Shown here: positions 47,201 through 58,464 of the stretch, in pieces
Layout: each line of letters starts with the position of its first letter
Numbering within the stretch: the first letter of the stretch is position 1
Notes under the pieces: generated by a model
Databases searched by the model: none
Told to the model about the DNA's origin: nothing
Seen by the model: the letters and a program-made list of their open reading frames with translations, nothing else
Made by a program: the position numbers and the translations under genes
Origin: Plutella xylostella
Lineage: Eukaryota > Arthropoda > Insecta > Lepidoptera > Plutellidae
Length of the DNA stretch: 64,000 bases
Direction of reading: 5' to 3'
Assembly (NCBI RefSeq): GCF_932276165.1
Contig: NC_063988.1
Coordinates: 7,068,001-7,132,000 of the forward strand

Positions 47201-50200
47201 TCGCGGCGTCTGCGCCTGCGCCGCCGGGGGGCCCTGCGACCCCGCCGACAAGCAGGAGAACACGCTGATACCCTGGTGTCTACCGCACACTGCTAATAGG
47301 CATAACAACTGGGCTGGACTTTATGGTAAGACTCTATGACATTTAAAAGATCTAAACTAAACTAGTAATCCGTAATAAGAGAAAAAGACCTACAAGACAT
47401 AGAGAAAAGCACAGGTCCCTCGATTCTCATTAAACCACGTTAGATTACATAACCCTAGTGTATAAGAGGGCGCGGCGCTCGGGGCGCCCTGTGACCCCGC
47501 CGACAAGCAGGAGAACACGCTCATACCCTGGTGTCTGCCGCACACCGCTAATAGGCATAACAACTGGGCCGGGCTGTATGGTTAGTATTGAGATAAAGAT
47601 AAAGGCCTTATAGCGTTTACTAAAAAAGTGAGGTGTGCACCGAAAGGTTAGTAATAGACAGTCCTACCTAGTACTTTCTACATCTATATAAATAGGTATC
47701 TCTTTTTTCTACATTCGGCTACATAAGCCTATACCATTTTTCAGGGGCAAAGACATGGGTGACACTTTAAAATTTTCCATTTAACGCATGAATACTATTG
47801 CAAAATCTGTCATTTTATTGACAATGACCACAGATAATATATATTTCTATAATGTGGCAAGTTACTTGGCGACCCTCCTTGCGGGGTGAAAGAAGTGGCG
47901 GGGGCGAGGTAGCACGACATGCTACACACGTAAATAGTGTGCCCGGATTAATCTCGCGATAGCTTGTAACTATTTCTGACGTAAGTAAAATTTTATTCTA
48001 TGAGTGTTCCCGTAAATTTCATATTTAGATATTTAGCTTAAAATGTATAGTTTGACAGTATTAAAATTTGGATGTTTACCTTCAGAATATCTACCAATTT
48101 GAATTTATTTTTGTAAAAGTGTTTTATTTTATAAATCAATTTCCATGTTACTTTCATGTTCACTCTCTGTTTGAACTTGTTCATCGTCGTCGTCATCCTC
48201 ATCTTCATCATCGTTTTCATTAACTTCAATTATAAATCTAAGACAAAAACCAAAAAACATTATACCTACTTTAAAGTATAATGTACTAGAGTACGCCAGT
48301 CATATTAGTTCAGTGTACACCTATAATATTTTATGTTTAATTTACATTAAATTATAAATAAACAATAACATACCTGTCCAATACATCGTCAAATACTGTA
48401 TCAGATTTATAATATTCGTCTTAATTTTTTATGACATGGTCGTCACAATTTCTCCACTTTTCAGGCGAATAATTAGAGAAGCAACTCAAAGTCTTTTATC
48501 TCTTTATCTAAGTTAGAGTCAATCGACGTTCTTGCGAGCTCGCCTTTCACATACCCCCACAAAAGTTCAATAGGATTTAATCCCGGGTGGTATGGGGGTA
48601 GGCGAAGCACGATATGACCATTTTCTTTCAAAATTTCATCAATTTTGTAATTTTTCTCTGTGTTTTGCTCATTAATTACTTTCATTAAATCACATAAATT
48701 TTGGTTGCTTTCCTAGTTACAAGAACTGACAACTGACGCACTGTCATATGGACTCTTCGTCTTTGTTGTTTACTTTTTCGTATCTGACTGCGCAGTACCA
48801 ACCTTTAGCCGCGTAGCATGACTGATCCGGTACGCTGTTCTACAAGAAGCCCCTATATTGAGACATTATACGATTTGTTGTTTTTAACGTTATTTTGTTG
48901 ACGAATTATAGATACCTAATAATAATATAATGATAATATTAAAAAGGCCTCAACACTCATCCTAAGACTAATGGTCTCAGGATCAATGATCTCATGTGGG
49001 TCGCACTCAAATTATGACAGACTATATAAGACATGTGGCCGCCTCGGCTGCGCGGCCGAGACTGCCGTAACAATGACATGCAGTGCACGCGTTGCCCTTC
49101 CCCGCTACCCTCCCGCTACCCGCTGTCGTCTTGGGTACCTCGTCCCCTCCGCGTCTTTCACCCCGCAAGGAGGGTCGCCAAGAAACTTGCCAATCTATAG
49201 AGTACGCACTTTGGTAAAATGGAACGTACTAGAGATGCGACACATCAAAGTCGACATTCTGAAATCGATAAAAATTTATACAATATTAGAATTTTTACAA
49301 CATTGTATTATACAGGTTGTCCGAAAAATCAACGGCACGCTAAAAACTGATGCAAGGTGGAATCGAATTTTCGATTTTTTACTAAGGTCATTATTACGAT
49401 ATTCTGGCCACTCCTGAGCTAGCCTCCTATAGGCCCTTTGAGGGACAACGTTGACTTTTGGGACATCCTGTATAATATAAGTGACCAACAAATTTTATAT
49501 GGAGAACCATTTTTTCTCGCGAATTATCTGGTTAGAGTTGTAAAACAAAAGTTGTTTAGAAGTATCACCCCCTTTTAGCTTACCACTTTTGCAATACCTT
49601 GTATTTTCAAAACTATTATTTTAGGGTATGCAGCCAGAAACAATAGGTACACCACCACCCTTCACTGCTAACAAAATGTTAAAATTGTTGGAGGACGCGT
49701 GTCAACATGTCACTGGCGAACACTGGGCAAAGGTGGTCGATAGAACAAAAAGAATGATACTACAGGACTGTGATCGTTTCGCTCGGATAGATTGTTTGCA
49801 AGATGAACTGATCATTAATGTCGACTGTTGACTCTGATACATCAGATTCTGAAAGCTATAGCAGTAGTAGCATATACTGAAAGCGTTATAGCAACTATAA
49901 TGTGTTTTCCGAAAATACGAATAAATTCATATTTATATTAATCTATGGAGTATATACAAATCGATAGGTCCAAGTCGATAGGATTTCACTCTCGGACATC
50001 TCTAGAACTGTCAAACTCAAAACGTCCCACATATCAATAGCTCTGAAAAATGGTATAGTGTATAAGAGGGCGTGTGCGCGTGCGCCGCCGGGGCGCCCTG
50101 CGACCCCGCCGACAAGCAGGAGAATTCGTTGATACCCTGGTGTCTGCCGCACACTGCTAATAGGCATAACAACTGGGCCGGGTTGTATGGTGAGTATTCA

Positions 50201-52848
50201 TTACATGATAGGATATTCTACAGAAAAATGGTGGCCCAACGGAAAAGCGGTGATTCAGGGGGTCAATCCGATAAATTTTTACTGTATGTCTTTTGATAAT
50301 TCGTGAAACAAATATTTTCCTCTCCATAGCACTTTTACACAACATTACAAATGCAACTGTAATTTTTTAACCATGTTTTTCACTCAGGTCGCGTATCATG
50401 GGACGGCTACTTCAGCACCACAGTGACGGACCCCGAGCCGATGGGCAAGCAGGGCCGCGTGCTGCACCCGCAGCAGGCGCGCGTGGTGTCCGTGCGAGAG
50501 TGTGCGCGCTCGCAGGCCTTCCCCGACACCTACCTGTTCGCGGGCTCTGTGGGCGACAAGCACCGCCAGGTCAGTTATACATACACATAGATAACATGTC
50601 ACATAGCGCTTCCTCATATGCAAGCATATAGTATAGAGCGTGGGACACCCCTTGCTTCCCCGACACCTACCTGTTCGCGGGCTCTGTGGGCGACAAGCAC
50701 CGCCAGGTCAGTTATACATACACATAGATAACATGTCACATAGCGCTTCCTCATATGCAAGCATATAGTATAAAGCGTGGGACACCCCTTGCTCATATGC
50801 TCCGCATATAGTATAGAGCGTGGGACACCCCTTGCTCATATGCTCCGCATATAGTATATAGAGCGTGGGACACCCCTTGCTCATATGCTCCGCATATAGT
50901 ATAGAGCGTGGGACACCCCTTGCTTCCCGTATCGTGGGACGGCTACTTCAGCACCACAGTGACGGACCCCGAGCCGATGGGCAAGCAGGGCCGCGTGCTG
51001 CACCCGCAGCAGGCGCGCGTGGTGTCCGTGCGAGAGTGTGCGCGCTCGCAGGCCTTCCCCGACACCTACCTGTTCGCGGGCTCTATGGGCGACAAGCACC
51101 GCCAGGTCAGTTATACATACACATAGATAACATGTCACATAGCGCTTCCTCATACGCAAGCATATAGTATAGAGCGTGGGACACCCCTTCCTCATATGCT
51201 CCGCATATAGTATATAGAGCGTGGGACACCCCTTGCTTCCCGTATCGTGGGACGGCTACTTCAGCACCACAGTGACGGACCCCGAGCCGATGGGCAAGCA
51301 GGGCCGCGTGCTGCACCCGCAGCAGGCGCGCGTGGTGTCCGTGCGAGAGTGTGCGCGCTCGCAGGCCTTCCCCGACACCTACCTGTTCGCGGGCTCTGTG
51401 GGCGACAAGCACCGCCAGGTCAGTTATACATACACATAGATAACATGTCACATAGCGCTTCCTCATACGCAAGCATATAGTATAGAGCGTGGGACACCCC
51501 TTGCTCATATGCTCCGCATATAGTATAGAGCGTGGGACACCCCTTGCTTCCCGTATCGTGGGACGGCTACTTCAGCACCACAGTGACGGACCCCGAGCCG
51601 ATGGGCAAGCAGGGCCGCGTGCTGCACCCGCAGCAGGCGCGCGTGGTGTCCGTGCGAGAGTGTGCGCGCTCGCAGGCCTTCCCCGACACCTACCTGTTCG
51701 CGGGCTCTGTGGGCGACAAGCACCGCCAGGTCAGTTATACATACACATAGATAACATGTCACATAGCGCTTCCTCATATGCAAGCATATAGTATAGAGCG
51801 TAGGACACCCCTTGCTTCCCCGACACCTACCTGTTCGCGGGCTCTGTGGGCGACATGCACCGCCAGGTCAGTTATACATACACATAGATAACATGTCACA
51901 TAGCGCTTCCTCATATGCAAGCATATAGTATAGAGCGTAGGACACCCCTTGCTTCCCCGACACCTACCTGTTCGCGGGCTCTGTGGGCGACAAGCACCGC
52001 CAGGTCAGTAAAGCTGCGTACAGACCGGGCCAACGAACGCCCAACGAACGCCAACGGTTATCCCAACGATGGATATTTATCATACATAATACAGGGCAGA
52101 TAGCAGCAACGAAGGTCAACGAAAAACGTTCGTTGGCGTTCGTTGGCCCGGTGTGTACGCAGCTTTATACATACACATAGATAACATGTCACATAGCGCT
52201 TCCTCATATGCAAGCATATAGTATAGAGCGTGGGACACCCCTTGCTTTCCCGACACCTACCTGTTCGCGGGCACTGTGGGCGACAAGCACCGCCAGGTCA
52301 GTTATATAGATCTTAGGGTGAGGCCCCATTGGTGCGTTGCGCTGCGTTGCACGCTTGCACGGATCTAAAACGGTAATAAAAAATATATGACAGCAATGAC
52401 GCAGCGACAACCGACGTAAAAATGCAAATGAGGCTCGCCCTTAGTCGACCTATTTACGGTACATAGGCGTAAGAGAAAGAGAGAAATAAAGGTTTGGGTT
52501 CCTTTTTTTTACCCAGGTTCAACTGTACCTAAGTATGCGAAGCATATCAGAGTGGCAGGTTCCCACGCTACATTTATATGATGCTAAAGTCTATTCCATG
52601 CTACATTTATGTTCCCCCATAAAATAAAAATATACCTAGACGCATCCTTCCTTTTGTAATCATTCATAATTACAAAATAAAGCATAACAATAAAAACCGT
52701 GCTTTCCCCACAGATCGGCAACGCGGTGCCTCCGCCGCTGGGCGCCGCGCTCGGCCGCGAGATACTGAAGGCGCTGGCGCAGAGCAAGAAGAGACTGGAC
52801 CGACCCGATGAGTTCATGGACCAGGATAACAACTCCAACCAGCTTTAG
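41211..52848 (+). CDS. DNMT1: DNA (cytosine-5)-methyltransferase 1
   Basis: Eight exons: 41211-41326, 41512-41611, 42483-42981, 43216-43429, 43733-46730, 47145-47325, 50388-50569 and 52714-52848; 1474 residues, all in phase. Exon 2 has HLLTMDVFTKKRAR, possibly a degenerate PCNA-binding motif. Residues about 75-190 are acidic and disordered. The RFTS domain spans about 196-440, CXXC zinc finger about 488-534 (CGVCEACQRPDCGECSAC, KFGGHG), BAH1 about 590-715 and BAH2 about 805-950. A KG-repeat linker lies near 968. The catalytic domain (994-1460) shows DVFAGCGGLSLGL (I), GGPPCQGFSG with the catalytic Cys (IV), ENVRNFV (VI), QTRRRLI (VIII), SVRECARSQAFPD (IX) and GNAVPPPLG (X). It maintains CpG methylation at replication forks. 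Exons 6 and 7 have extra copies in introns 6 and 7. AATAAA is at 53001-53006. Confidence 0.95.
41942..42345 (+). repeat. SINE-like repeat in DNMT1 intron 2
   Basis: Begins near CATCATCACAACCCATTACG and contains the conserved block CCCCACTGCTGGGGCACGGG, then CTTCCAGTGAAGGAAGG. Related short pieces occur at 63886-63955 (plus) and 60099-60145 (minus), so it is a dispersed family. I cannot see A/B boxes or target duplications, so the class is open. Confidence 0.6.
47469..47580 (+). other. Truncated copy of DNMT1 exon 6 (copy 6b)
   Basis: Repeats the 3' two-thirds of exon 6, encoding GAPCDPADKQENTLIPW and the rest to NNWAGLYG, with a donor GTTAGT at 47581. An AG at 47467-47468 gives an entry in phase 0 and the exit phase is 1, the same phases as exon 6. 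In 31 comparable codons it differs from exon 6 at seven positions, all synonymous. The upstream sequence lacks a good pyrimidine tract. Confidence 0.7.
47852..49194 (-). mobile_element. TIR transposon with decayed transposase (copy B)
   Basis: 1343 bp in DNMT1 intron 6, flanked by CTATA (47847-47851 and 49195-49199). The ends are as in copy A (29807-31057), in opposite orientation. It is longer by about 90 bp because of an indel in the transposase intron (about 48251-48335). Confidence 0.85.
48129..48685 (-). pseudogene. DDE transposase C-terminal fragment (copy B)
   Basis: Reads MKVINEQNTEKNYKIDE, then PPYHPGLNPIELLW, where E of the PELNP in copy A is G, and stops early at 48473-48475. The remaining coding parts, an intron and an acidic C-terminus ending at 48129, are still recognisable. 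Non-functional. Confidence 0.7.
49313..49470. mobile_element. 158-bp MITE with TA flanks
   Basis: The ends CAGGTTGTCC and GGACATCCTG are inverted, with TA at 49311-49312 and 49471-49472. The ends are of the Tc1/mariner-like type. It lies in DNMT1 intron 6. Confidence 0.75.
49628..49880 (+). pseudogene. Remnant of a DDE transposase C-terminus
   Basis: Contains GTPPPFTANKMLKLLEDACQ and HVTGEHWAKVVDRTKR, then INVD. After a frame change it ends with a Ser/Asp-rich SDTSDSESYSSSSIY tail. This is the style of pogo/Tigger-like C-termini. A short decayed piece in DNMT1 intron 6. Confidence 0.4.
50069..50189 (+). other. Truncated copy of DNMT1 exon 6 (copy 6c)
   Basis: Starts after an AG at 50067-50068, encodes GVCACAAGAPCDPADKQENS and the rest to NNWAGLYG, and has a strong GTGAGT donor at 50190. 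Entry phase 0 and exit phase 1 match exon 6. Only one amino acid change (Thr to Ser) is seen in 31 comparable codons, against about seven silent changes. Its upstream flank shares TAGTGTATAAGAG with copy 6b. It lies 199 bp before exon 7. Confidence 0.7.
50388..52303 (+). repeat. Tandem array of DNMT1 exon 7 copies
   Basis: Exon 7 (50388-50569) is followed by three copies of its last 177 bp (50929-51105, 51242-51418, 51553-51729) and four copies of its last 52 bp (50655-50706, 51815-51866, 51952-52003, 52245-52296). Each copy keeps the donor CAG|GTCAGT and most keep the intron start with TTATACATACACATAG. Only exon 7 itself has the acceptor CACTCAG; the others are preceded by GACACCCCTTGCTTCCC. 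A 43-45 bp minisatellite with CATATGCTCCGCATATAG is repeated between copies. Changes are few: Val to Met in copy 2, Lys to Met and Ser to Thr in two short copies. The copies remain open in the exon 7 frame. Confidence 0.92.
52011..52165. mobile_element. 155-bp palindromic MITE inside the exon array
   Basis: The ends AAGCTGCGTAC and GTACGCAGCTT are inverted, with TA flanks at 52009-52010 and 52166-52167. The inner word CCAACGAACGCC is repeated on both arms. It interrupts the intron part of the third short exon copy, six bases after the donor. Confidence 0.85.
52316..52440. mobile_element. 125-bp MITE with TTA duplication
   Basis: The ends GGGTGAGGCCCCATT and AATGAGGCTCGCCC are inverted. It is flanked by TTA (52313-52315 and 52441-52443). 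Harbinger-like by its 3-bp target. It lies in DNMT1 intron 7. Confidence 0.75.
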
Positions 52849-52921
52849 CTGTAATGCCTGTAAGTATGCTATGTAATACGTGTACGTCTTCCTCATTTAT
52901 TCCATAAATCATTCATTCACA

Positions 52922-53033
52922 CAAAGGTTGCCTGGAAGAGATTTTGGCCGCCTATTGTGCTTACTCTTGCTTGTAAAGTAATTTATGTTGTGTGTTTTTC
53001 AATAAAGTTATATTGTATTGTTTCCGCGAAGCT
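52922..53033 (+). repeat. RTE LINE 3' tail providing the DNMT1 poly(A) signal
   Basis: Contains GGTTGCCTGGAAGAGA, then GGCCGCCTATTGTGC, then CAATAAAGTTATATTG. This order is typical of the 3' tails of lepidopteran RTE elements. AATAAA at 53001-53006 is the first good signal after the DNMT1 stop. Confidence 0.6.
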
Positions 53034-53438
53034 CGCGGGCAACAGCTACTTACATTATAAATCGCAATGTCTTTTTAAAACTGAGGGTTAGAGCGAAATT
53101 TTACATAATTTTTTTTTTTTATTTTGTTCACAGATAGGAAATCAAGCAGGCGTTAGCAAGGGATTTGAACCTTCCCGACAGCTTTGTATTTCAAGACAAA
53201 CACTCCAATCATGGTTTAGTTATAAGTGAATATGTGATACAATCGTTTTCATGTTTGATAAAAATTAAAACGTTTACTGAATTTTATGTCTCAATCCTCT
53301 GCCTTGGTGATTAAAAATCTGTTTCATCCGGCATATCCAAATCATTCCTAAATTCATATACATGCTTAGTTTAAAATTTCGTGTCTTGATAAAGATGGAT
53401 ATGGATTGAAAATCAGCACATATAACTTCTCAAAACAT

Positions 53439-56400
53439 TTATTTTTTCATAGCATCTTTTGTCTTTCTTTTAATATTTTTAACTAAAATGCTCATTTCCG
53501 CGTCCTCTCTAGATTTCTTTGCAGGTTGTTCTTCTGTGGCCGGCGTATCAACTGGCCTCCGTTTTAATTTCTCTTGTATCAAACGTTCCATGTTTTTAGT
53601 CTTCTTAAAGTTAGGGTCCGAAGGGTCTATGTTGTAGTGATGAGAGTTGAAAAGCGCAGAAAATCGTTGGTCGTTTACGTCTACTTCAAAGTCTGGTAGC
53701 GTTTGTTTTTGTTCCATCATCTTTTCTTTCATTTTCTTTTTCCTTCGTGACTTCTTCGACGGGGCCTCTGCTTCTTGAATCTTCTTGAGACTGAAGTGTG
53801 CTTTGCCGTCGTCTTCATCATCTAGTAGTAATTCTAATTCAGCTTTTCCGTTTTCGTCTTCTTCTGTTTCCTCAGTCGGTTTATTTTTCTTTTTGTTTTT
53901 GTCTTTAGATTTCTTGAATTCTGGTTTGTTGAATTCCTCAGCGAAGTACGGGTCGTTCATGTCTACGTCTGACGGGATGTCGTCATCAGACGCCTCCTCC
54001 TGCTCTCCGTCTGAAGTGTTTTCATTAAGTTTCTGTTTCCGCTCCAATTTCTTCTGTTTCTTTTTCTCTTTCTTCTTCTCTATCAGCTTTTCAAACGGTG
54101 TGAGGTTCTTGTTTTCTGTAAGTAGAAATAGAAGCAATTAGGAAAAATTTGCTTGTTTACATATGAAAATATTATACACATCCAATATTTCATTGTTTCT
54201 TTGATTGGAATAGCTGCCTTCTTTGTTTCCCTAAATTCCTCCACGAATCACTTTAATCACAATAATAAAATATAAGAAAACATTATTATATATACCACTT
54301 TCTCGACATCACCAAATAAGGTTAACTGGTAGAGAATGCTACTAGCATTAAGTTCGCCTTAGTACAATGTTTTTTATGTGCAATAAAGAATTTATAATAT
54401 AATAAACTTTAAAAGCGAATAATCTCCAAAGAACTGAACATGCAGTTCAGTGGCATGCGCTTGCACTACTTATTCAAACTAATAAACGCTTTTTATGGAT
54501 CTTAATTAATCTTACATCTCCCTAAATAAATAAAATAGAGATGCAAAACCTTACCTTCTTTCATCTTCTGCTTGACGAGCGCCTGCGCCTTGTCCTTCAC
54601 GCCGAGCCCCCAGCTAATCTCCATCTCCATGTCTTTATTCTTCTTCTTCTCTTCCTTCTGCTCGATGTCCAGAAGCAACTTCTTGTACTTCTGTATGGGG
54701 TCGTCCTCTTCTTGGTCTGATTGGGAATCTTTGTCGGCTTTTTCTTGTTGTTCTTCGTCTGAAACATGAGTAGCTCAATGAGATAATAAGTACATTATGT
54801 AGATTTTAGTAGAGCGTTTTTATAAATGTGTGGGAAATTAAAAAGTTTAAAAACATTATATCGCACTGTTGCGCCGACATAACTTTTCGCCCAACGGACG
54901 TTTCGCCCACAAAGTATGTAGTTTGTAAACAAGACATTTGTAAGGAGACACATTTTGAGGTCTTTGCCCTCAGCACATGTCTTGGGTGTGTACATGAAGT
55001 GTGTTCACGGGTCCATCGACAGTGGATGAACGTTTCAGACTGGTCCGTGTGGGATGAATTAGCAACCCTACCACCTATCACTTTCTCCACAACGCCCAAG
55101 GTTAACTGGAAGAGAATGCTTTTAGCATTAAGTTCGCCTATGTACAAATTGATTTATGTGCATAAAATGTACAAAGAATTTAATAATATGAACCCTCACC
55201 GTCATCGTCGTCGGAACTGGAGGCCAGGTACTCGTGAAGGTCAAGGTCAGCGAGGTCTCCGCCCGCCGCGCTGCGGATCGCCTCCGTGCGGTTCGGGTTA
55301 GTGGCGTCCCACGTTAGCTCCACCTGGTGAATACACGAGGAATTAGTTATTTGGTGATCATAGGGTGACTGAGCCAGAACGGCCAAAAATTTACTCATGG
55401 ATAGCCCTTGACTACACTATAACCTGGTTACAACGTCTCATTATTGTAAAGCGGAGAACTAAGATATAATTGCAAATATAAAACAAAATACTGGGGGACC
55501 TTAGCTTCAATTTTGTCGTCTTGTGCCCCGTTGAGGGCGTTGGTTTATAGCTAAAGAATAAAATATTACCTTGGCTTGCTGCAAGGCTGTCGTGGTGAAG
55601 AGTCGGGGCTTGTACTTGGCCAGATCTGGCAGCTTCGTGCACACTTCATGAGGCTCCTGCAATAATAAATAAATTGTTGGTAAGTAGTTCAATGGTAACC
55701 TTTGTTGGTCACGTGACTTTTTACTACAGAATAACTAGCTGGGTTATCGGATTTCGACTTTCAATTCCATTTAAACATTCTGACCTGCTCGATGGTGACG
55801 TTACCTCGTAATACTCATTCACTATAGACACACCTGATCGAAGGTGACGTCATCAGGCACTACTCGCATGTCGAGCCGCGTGGCGCTGCTCTCGTACTCC
55901 ATGTTGTCGCACTCTGCGTACAGCGCGTCCGCCGTGGCGGCGCTGTCACACTCCACTACTGCATAGTAATACTTGAGCCGGTTCAGTTGGTAGCGACGGA
56001 GCTTCTCCATGTGGTAGGTTGAACCTGGAAAGGTGGGTTTGGATCAATAAATACATAATTATAACATTCTTTAACTTCCTATCATGTATTCCGCCACACT
56101 TGGGCTAGCCAAAGAGAAGAAGAAGAAGTACTTCTAGTAGGTGTGCTATTTTACAGAAATCCTGCACATTTTATTTCACAATATCTTAATTACACTTACA
56201 GTAGACATTCGGTTAACTTATACTGCAAAGTAATGCTAAGGATAAATGGGGATAGTTCCAGAACTGTGTTATATTTCCACTAACCCTCTTCATTCCCTCC
56301 GTCGTCGGACAGGTCGTCGTCGGCCGCCTTCTCCGTGAGCTCGATCGGCCCTCTGACCTCTTCTTCCTTCATCCTCTGCAGGCCATACTCAGAGGGATAG

Positions 56401-57967
56401 ATCTGAAATGTGATGAGAGTGTAATGAGTGAAAACTATAAATTAGGTGTATAGTTTGATATGTCAAAAAGGTTTCATGAGCTGAGGTTTTACTATTTATA
56501 CAGGTAGAAAAGTATAAATTGCACAGCAAGGATAAAATATGTTTGTTAATCAATCTACTGGTTATAGTTCATTAGGTAGGCATATTATAATTAATTGTGC
56601 ATTATTTAAGATTCACAAGTCACATCCCTGGAAATGGAGACACAATTAAAAGCCTGTTTGGCTAGTGCATGAATGGGTTGCATAGACATATAGTGGTTAA
56701 GGTACTAGAGAAGATAGTACTTACAGTCACTTTGAGAATGACCCCACCAGGAGGCAGGAATGAGTTCAGCAGTACCATAATATCAGCAGCTTTTATATTG
56801 TCCCAGTCCAGGTTACAGATTGCAAGCCTGGTAAACAAAAATATCTTTATTTTACTGTATTGATATAAAAATAATAAATGTTAACAAATAAAAACAGCAA
56901 CCCCTCTATTTTATGTTATGTAGCAGATTACAGAGTCTTTCTGTCTTCCTTTTGCAAGCCAGCAGAAGTTTATCAGTTTGCAAAAATAATTTCCTATGTT
57001 TGCTTCAGAAAGCTGAACATTATCTGCCAACCTCTTGGTGGACTCCTCAGTGGAGCCGGCATCGGCATCCAGCTCCCCCCACTCGTGCTCCAAGTCACTC
57101 TCTTCCTCCTCCTCACTGCTGTCGTCATCGGACGAGCTGTCTGTTTGCAGGAGCCCTAGAAATGGTTTAGAACAGTTTTGTTAGTTAAGTGTTGGCTGAA
57201 AGATGTTGCTTTAGGGTGATATTTGTGTCTATGTCCTAAACTGTTCTTAATTGTATATATTTTTGGTATAAGTACACAAAAACCAATCAACCAGATATTG
57301 AACTCTAGTAGAACCTGGTTTAAACTTTTTGTGGTAAGTAATACACATTAATAAAGCAAGATTTGTATATACCTTTGTAAAATTTACACTGTATTTATAA
57401 GGTAAATTATTTATAAATAAAATTGTCAAGTACCAACTTCTGATTGAAAGACAATTAAATATCTCTTAGCTTACCTTCACCACGGGCGTAATCAATGTCA
57501 AGATCCAGCAAACGCTTTTTAGTTTTCTTATCGAGTTTGCCTCGGATAAGTTTGTCATTGTTCACCAAGTCTTCCTCGGCCAGCTCTCCTTCATCGCGAC
57601 TGGACGGGCGTTTCACGAAGCGCCCCGATGTATCCGCCTCTTCGTCTGCTTCATCATCAGACTGTGCGGATTTTTCATTATCATCATCTTTTTTGGTTTT
57701 CGACGATTCACTTTCTTCATCTTCAGAAGTTGACGATGCATCATCAGATTCTTCAAGGTCGTAGTACTTGCGTAGATTTTCAGTAGAAGTTTCGTTGACT
57801 GGTCTACCTCTTTTATCTACAGTATATTTCACTTTAAACTTTTCGTCTTTAAACATAGACTGGAAACGTTTATCAATTTTGACTTTCCGCTCATGTTTAG
57901 GTATTTGACGGTATCGTGGGTCATTTAGGTATTTTGCAAACCGGCTATCCTTTAATATTTCACTCAT
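53439..57967 (-). CDS. ESF1: ESF1, nucleolar pre-rRNA processing protein
   Basis: Nine exons: 57967-57475, 57155-57032, 56827-56725, 56402-56285, 56024-55834, 55656-55570, 55323-55200, 54758-54555 and 54115-53439; 706 residues, all in phase. The N-terminus has DSRFAKYLNDPRYRQIPKHE, DKRFQSMF and DKRGRP, typical of ESF1. Acidic Ser/Asp/Glu stretches follow. The central RRM-like region covers about 205-340 (LAICNLDWDNIKAADIMVLL, PSEYGLQRM, YYYAVVECDSAATADALY). The C-terminus is Lys/Glu-rich and ends with the NUC153 motif (DVNDQRFSALFNSHHYNIDP, FKKTKNMERLI). It acts in 18S rRNA maturation in the nucleolus. The exon 2 donor, GTTGGC, is weak. Two introns carry RTE tails. The start lies 497 bp from the divergent TRIAP1. 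Confidence 0.92.
54310..54415 (+). repeat. RTE LINE 3' tail in ESF1 intron 8
   Basis: Shows GGTTAACTGGTAGAGAATGC, GCATTAAGTTCGCCTTAG and GTGCAATAAAG in order. Antisense to ESF1. 5'-truncated remnant. Confidence 0.65.
55085..55187 (+). repeat. RTE LINE 3' tail in ESF1 intron 7
   Basis: Shows GGTTAACTGGAAGAGAATGC, GCATTAAGTTCGCCTATG and a tail like that at 54310-54415. It ends close to the exon 7 donor. Antisense to ESF1. Confidence 0.65.
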
Positions 57968-58464
57968 TTTAATCTAGTTTTAGAGATATTTTGTACAATT
58001 TAATTGAATAAAACCATTTCCTAACCTCAATCACACGTGACGTGAATGCAACGATAACAACACAATTGTCACAATTTCACTGTCAGCTGTCGCCTGTCAG
58101 TTAAAGGAAACTTTTCATGTAGCTCTGTGGAATTGAAACCTTAGAATAATGTCTGTGTTGTGTGCAAATTTTCGTTACTTTCATTTTTTCTTCATCATTC
58201 TATCAATCTCATCACCATAATGAGGATGAGCAGCTTATCCACCGAATCAAATACTTGCTTGTATGGTCCTTGAACCGTTTCTTAGTTAATTTTGTACTTG
58301 AAATTCAGTCTGATTGAATCTGTGCATATCTTCTGACATCTGTTAACCTCTGACATTTCAATTTAATTTGAGGTTATAATCGGAAATCAATTGGGATTTC
58401 GGTACGAAATTTTCGGTGTTTTTGTATTTTTATCCGTTTTAGCTGATGTATTCCTATTTTAACC

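Noticed and set aside
50929..51105. Exon 7 copy 2 as a normal alternative exon
   Set aside because: The acceptor is missing. The internal AG in TACTTCAG would enter out of frame and soon meets a stop.
50865..51791. Open frames of 100-133 codons on both strands in the array
   Set aside because: Repeated shadows of the exon 7 copies in other frames; they repeat with the array unit.
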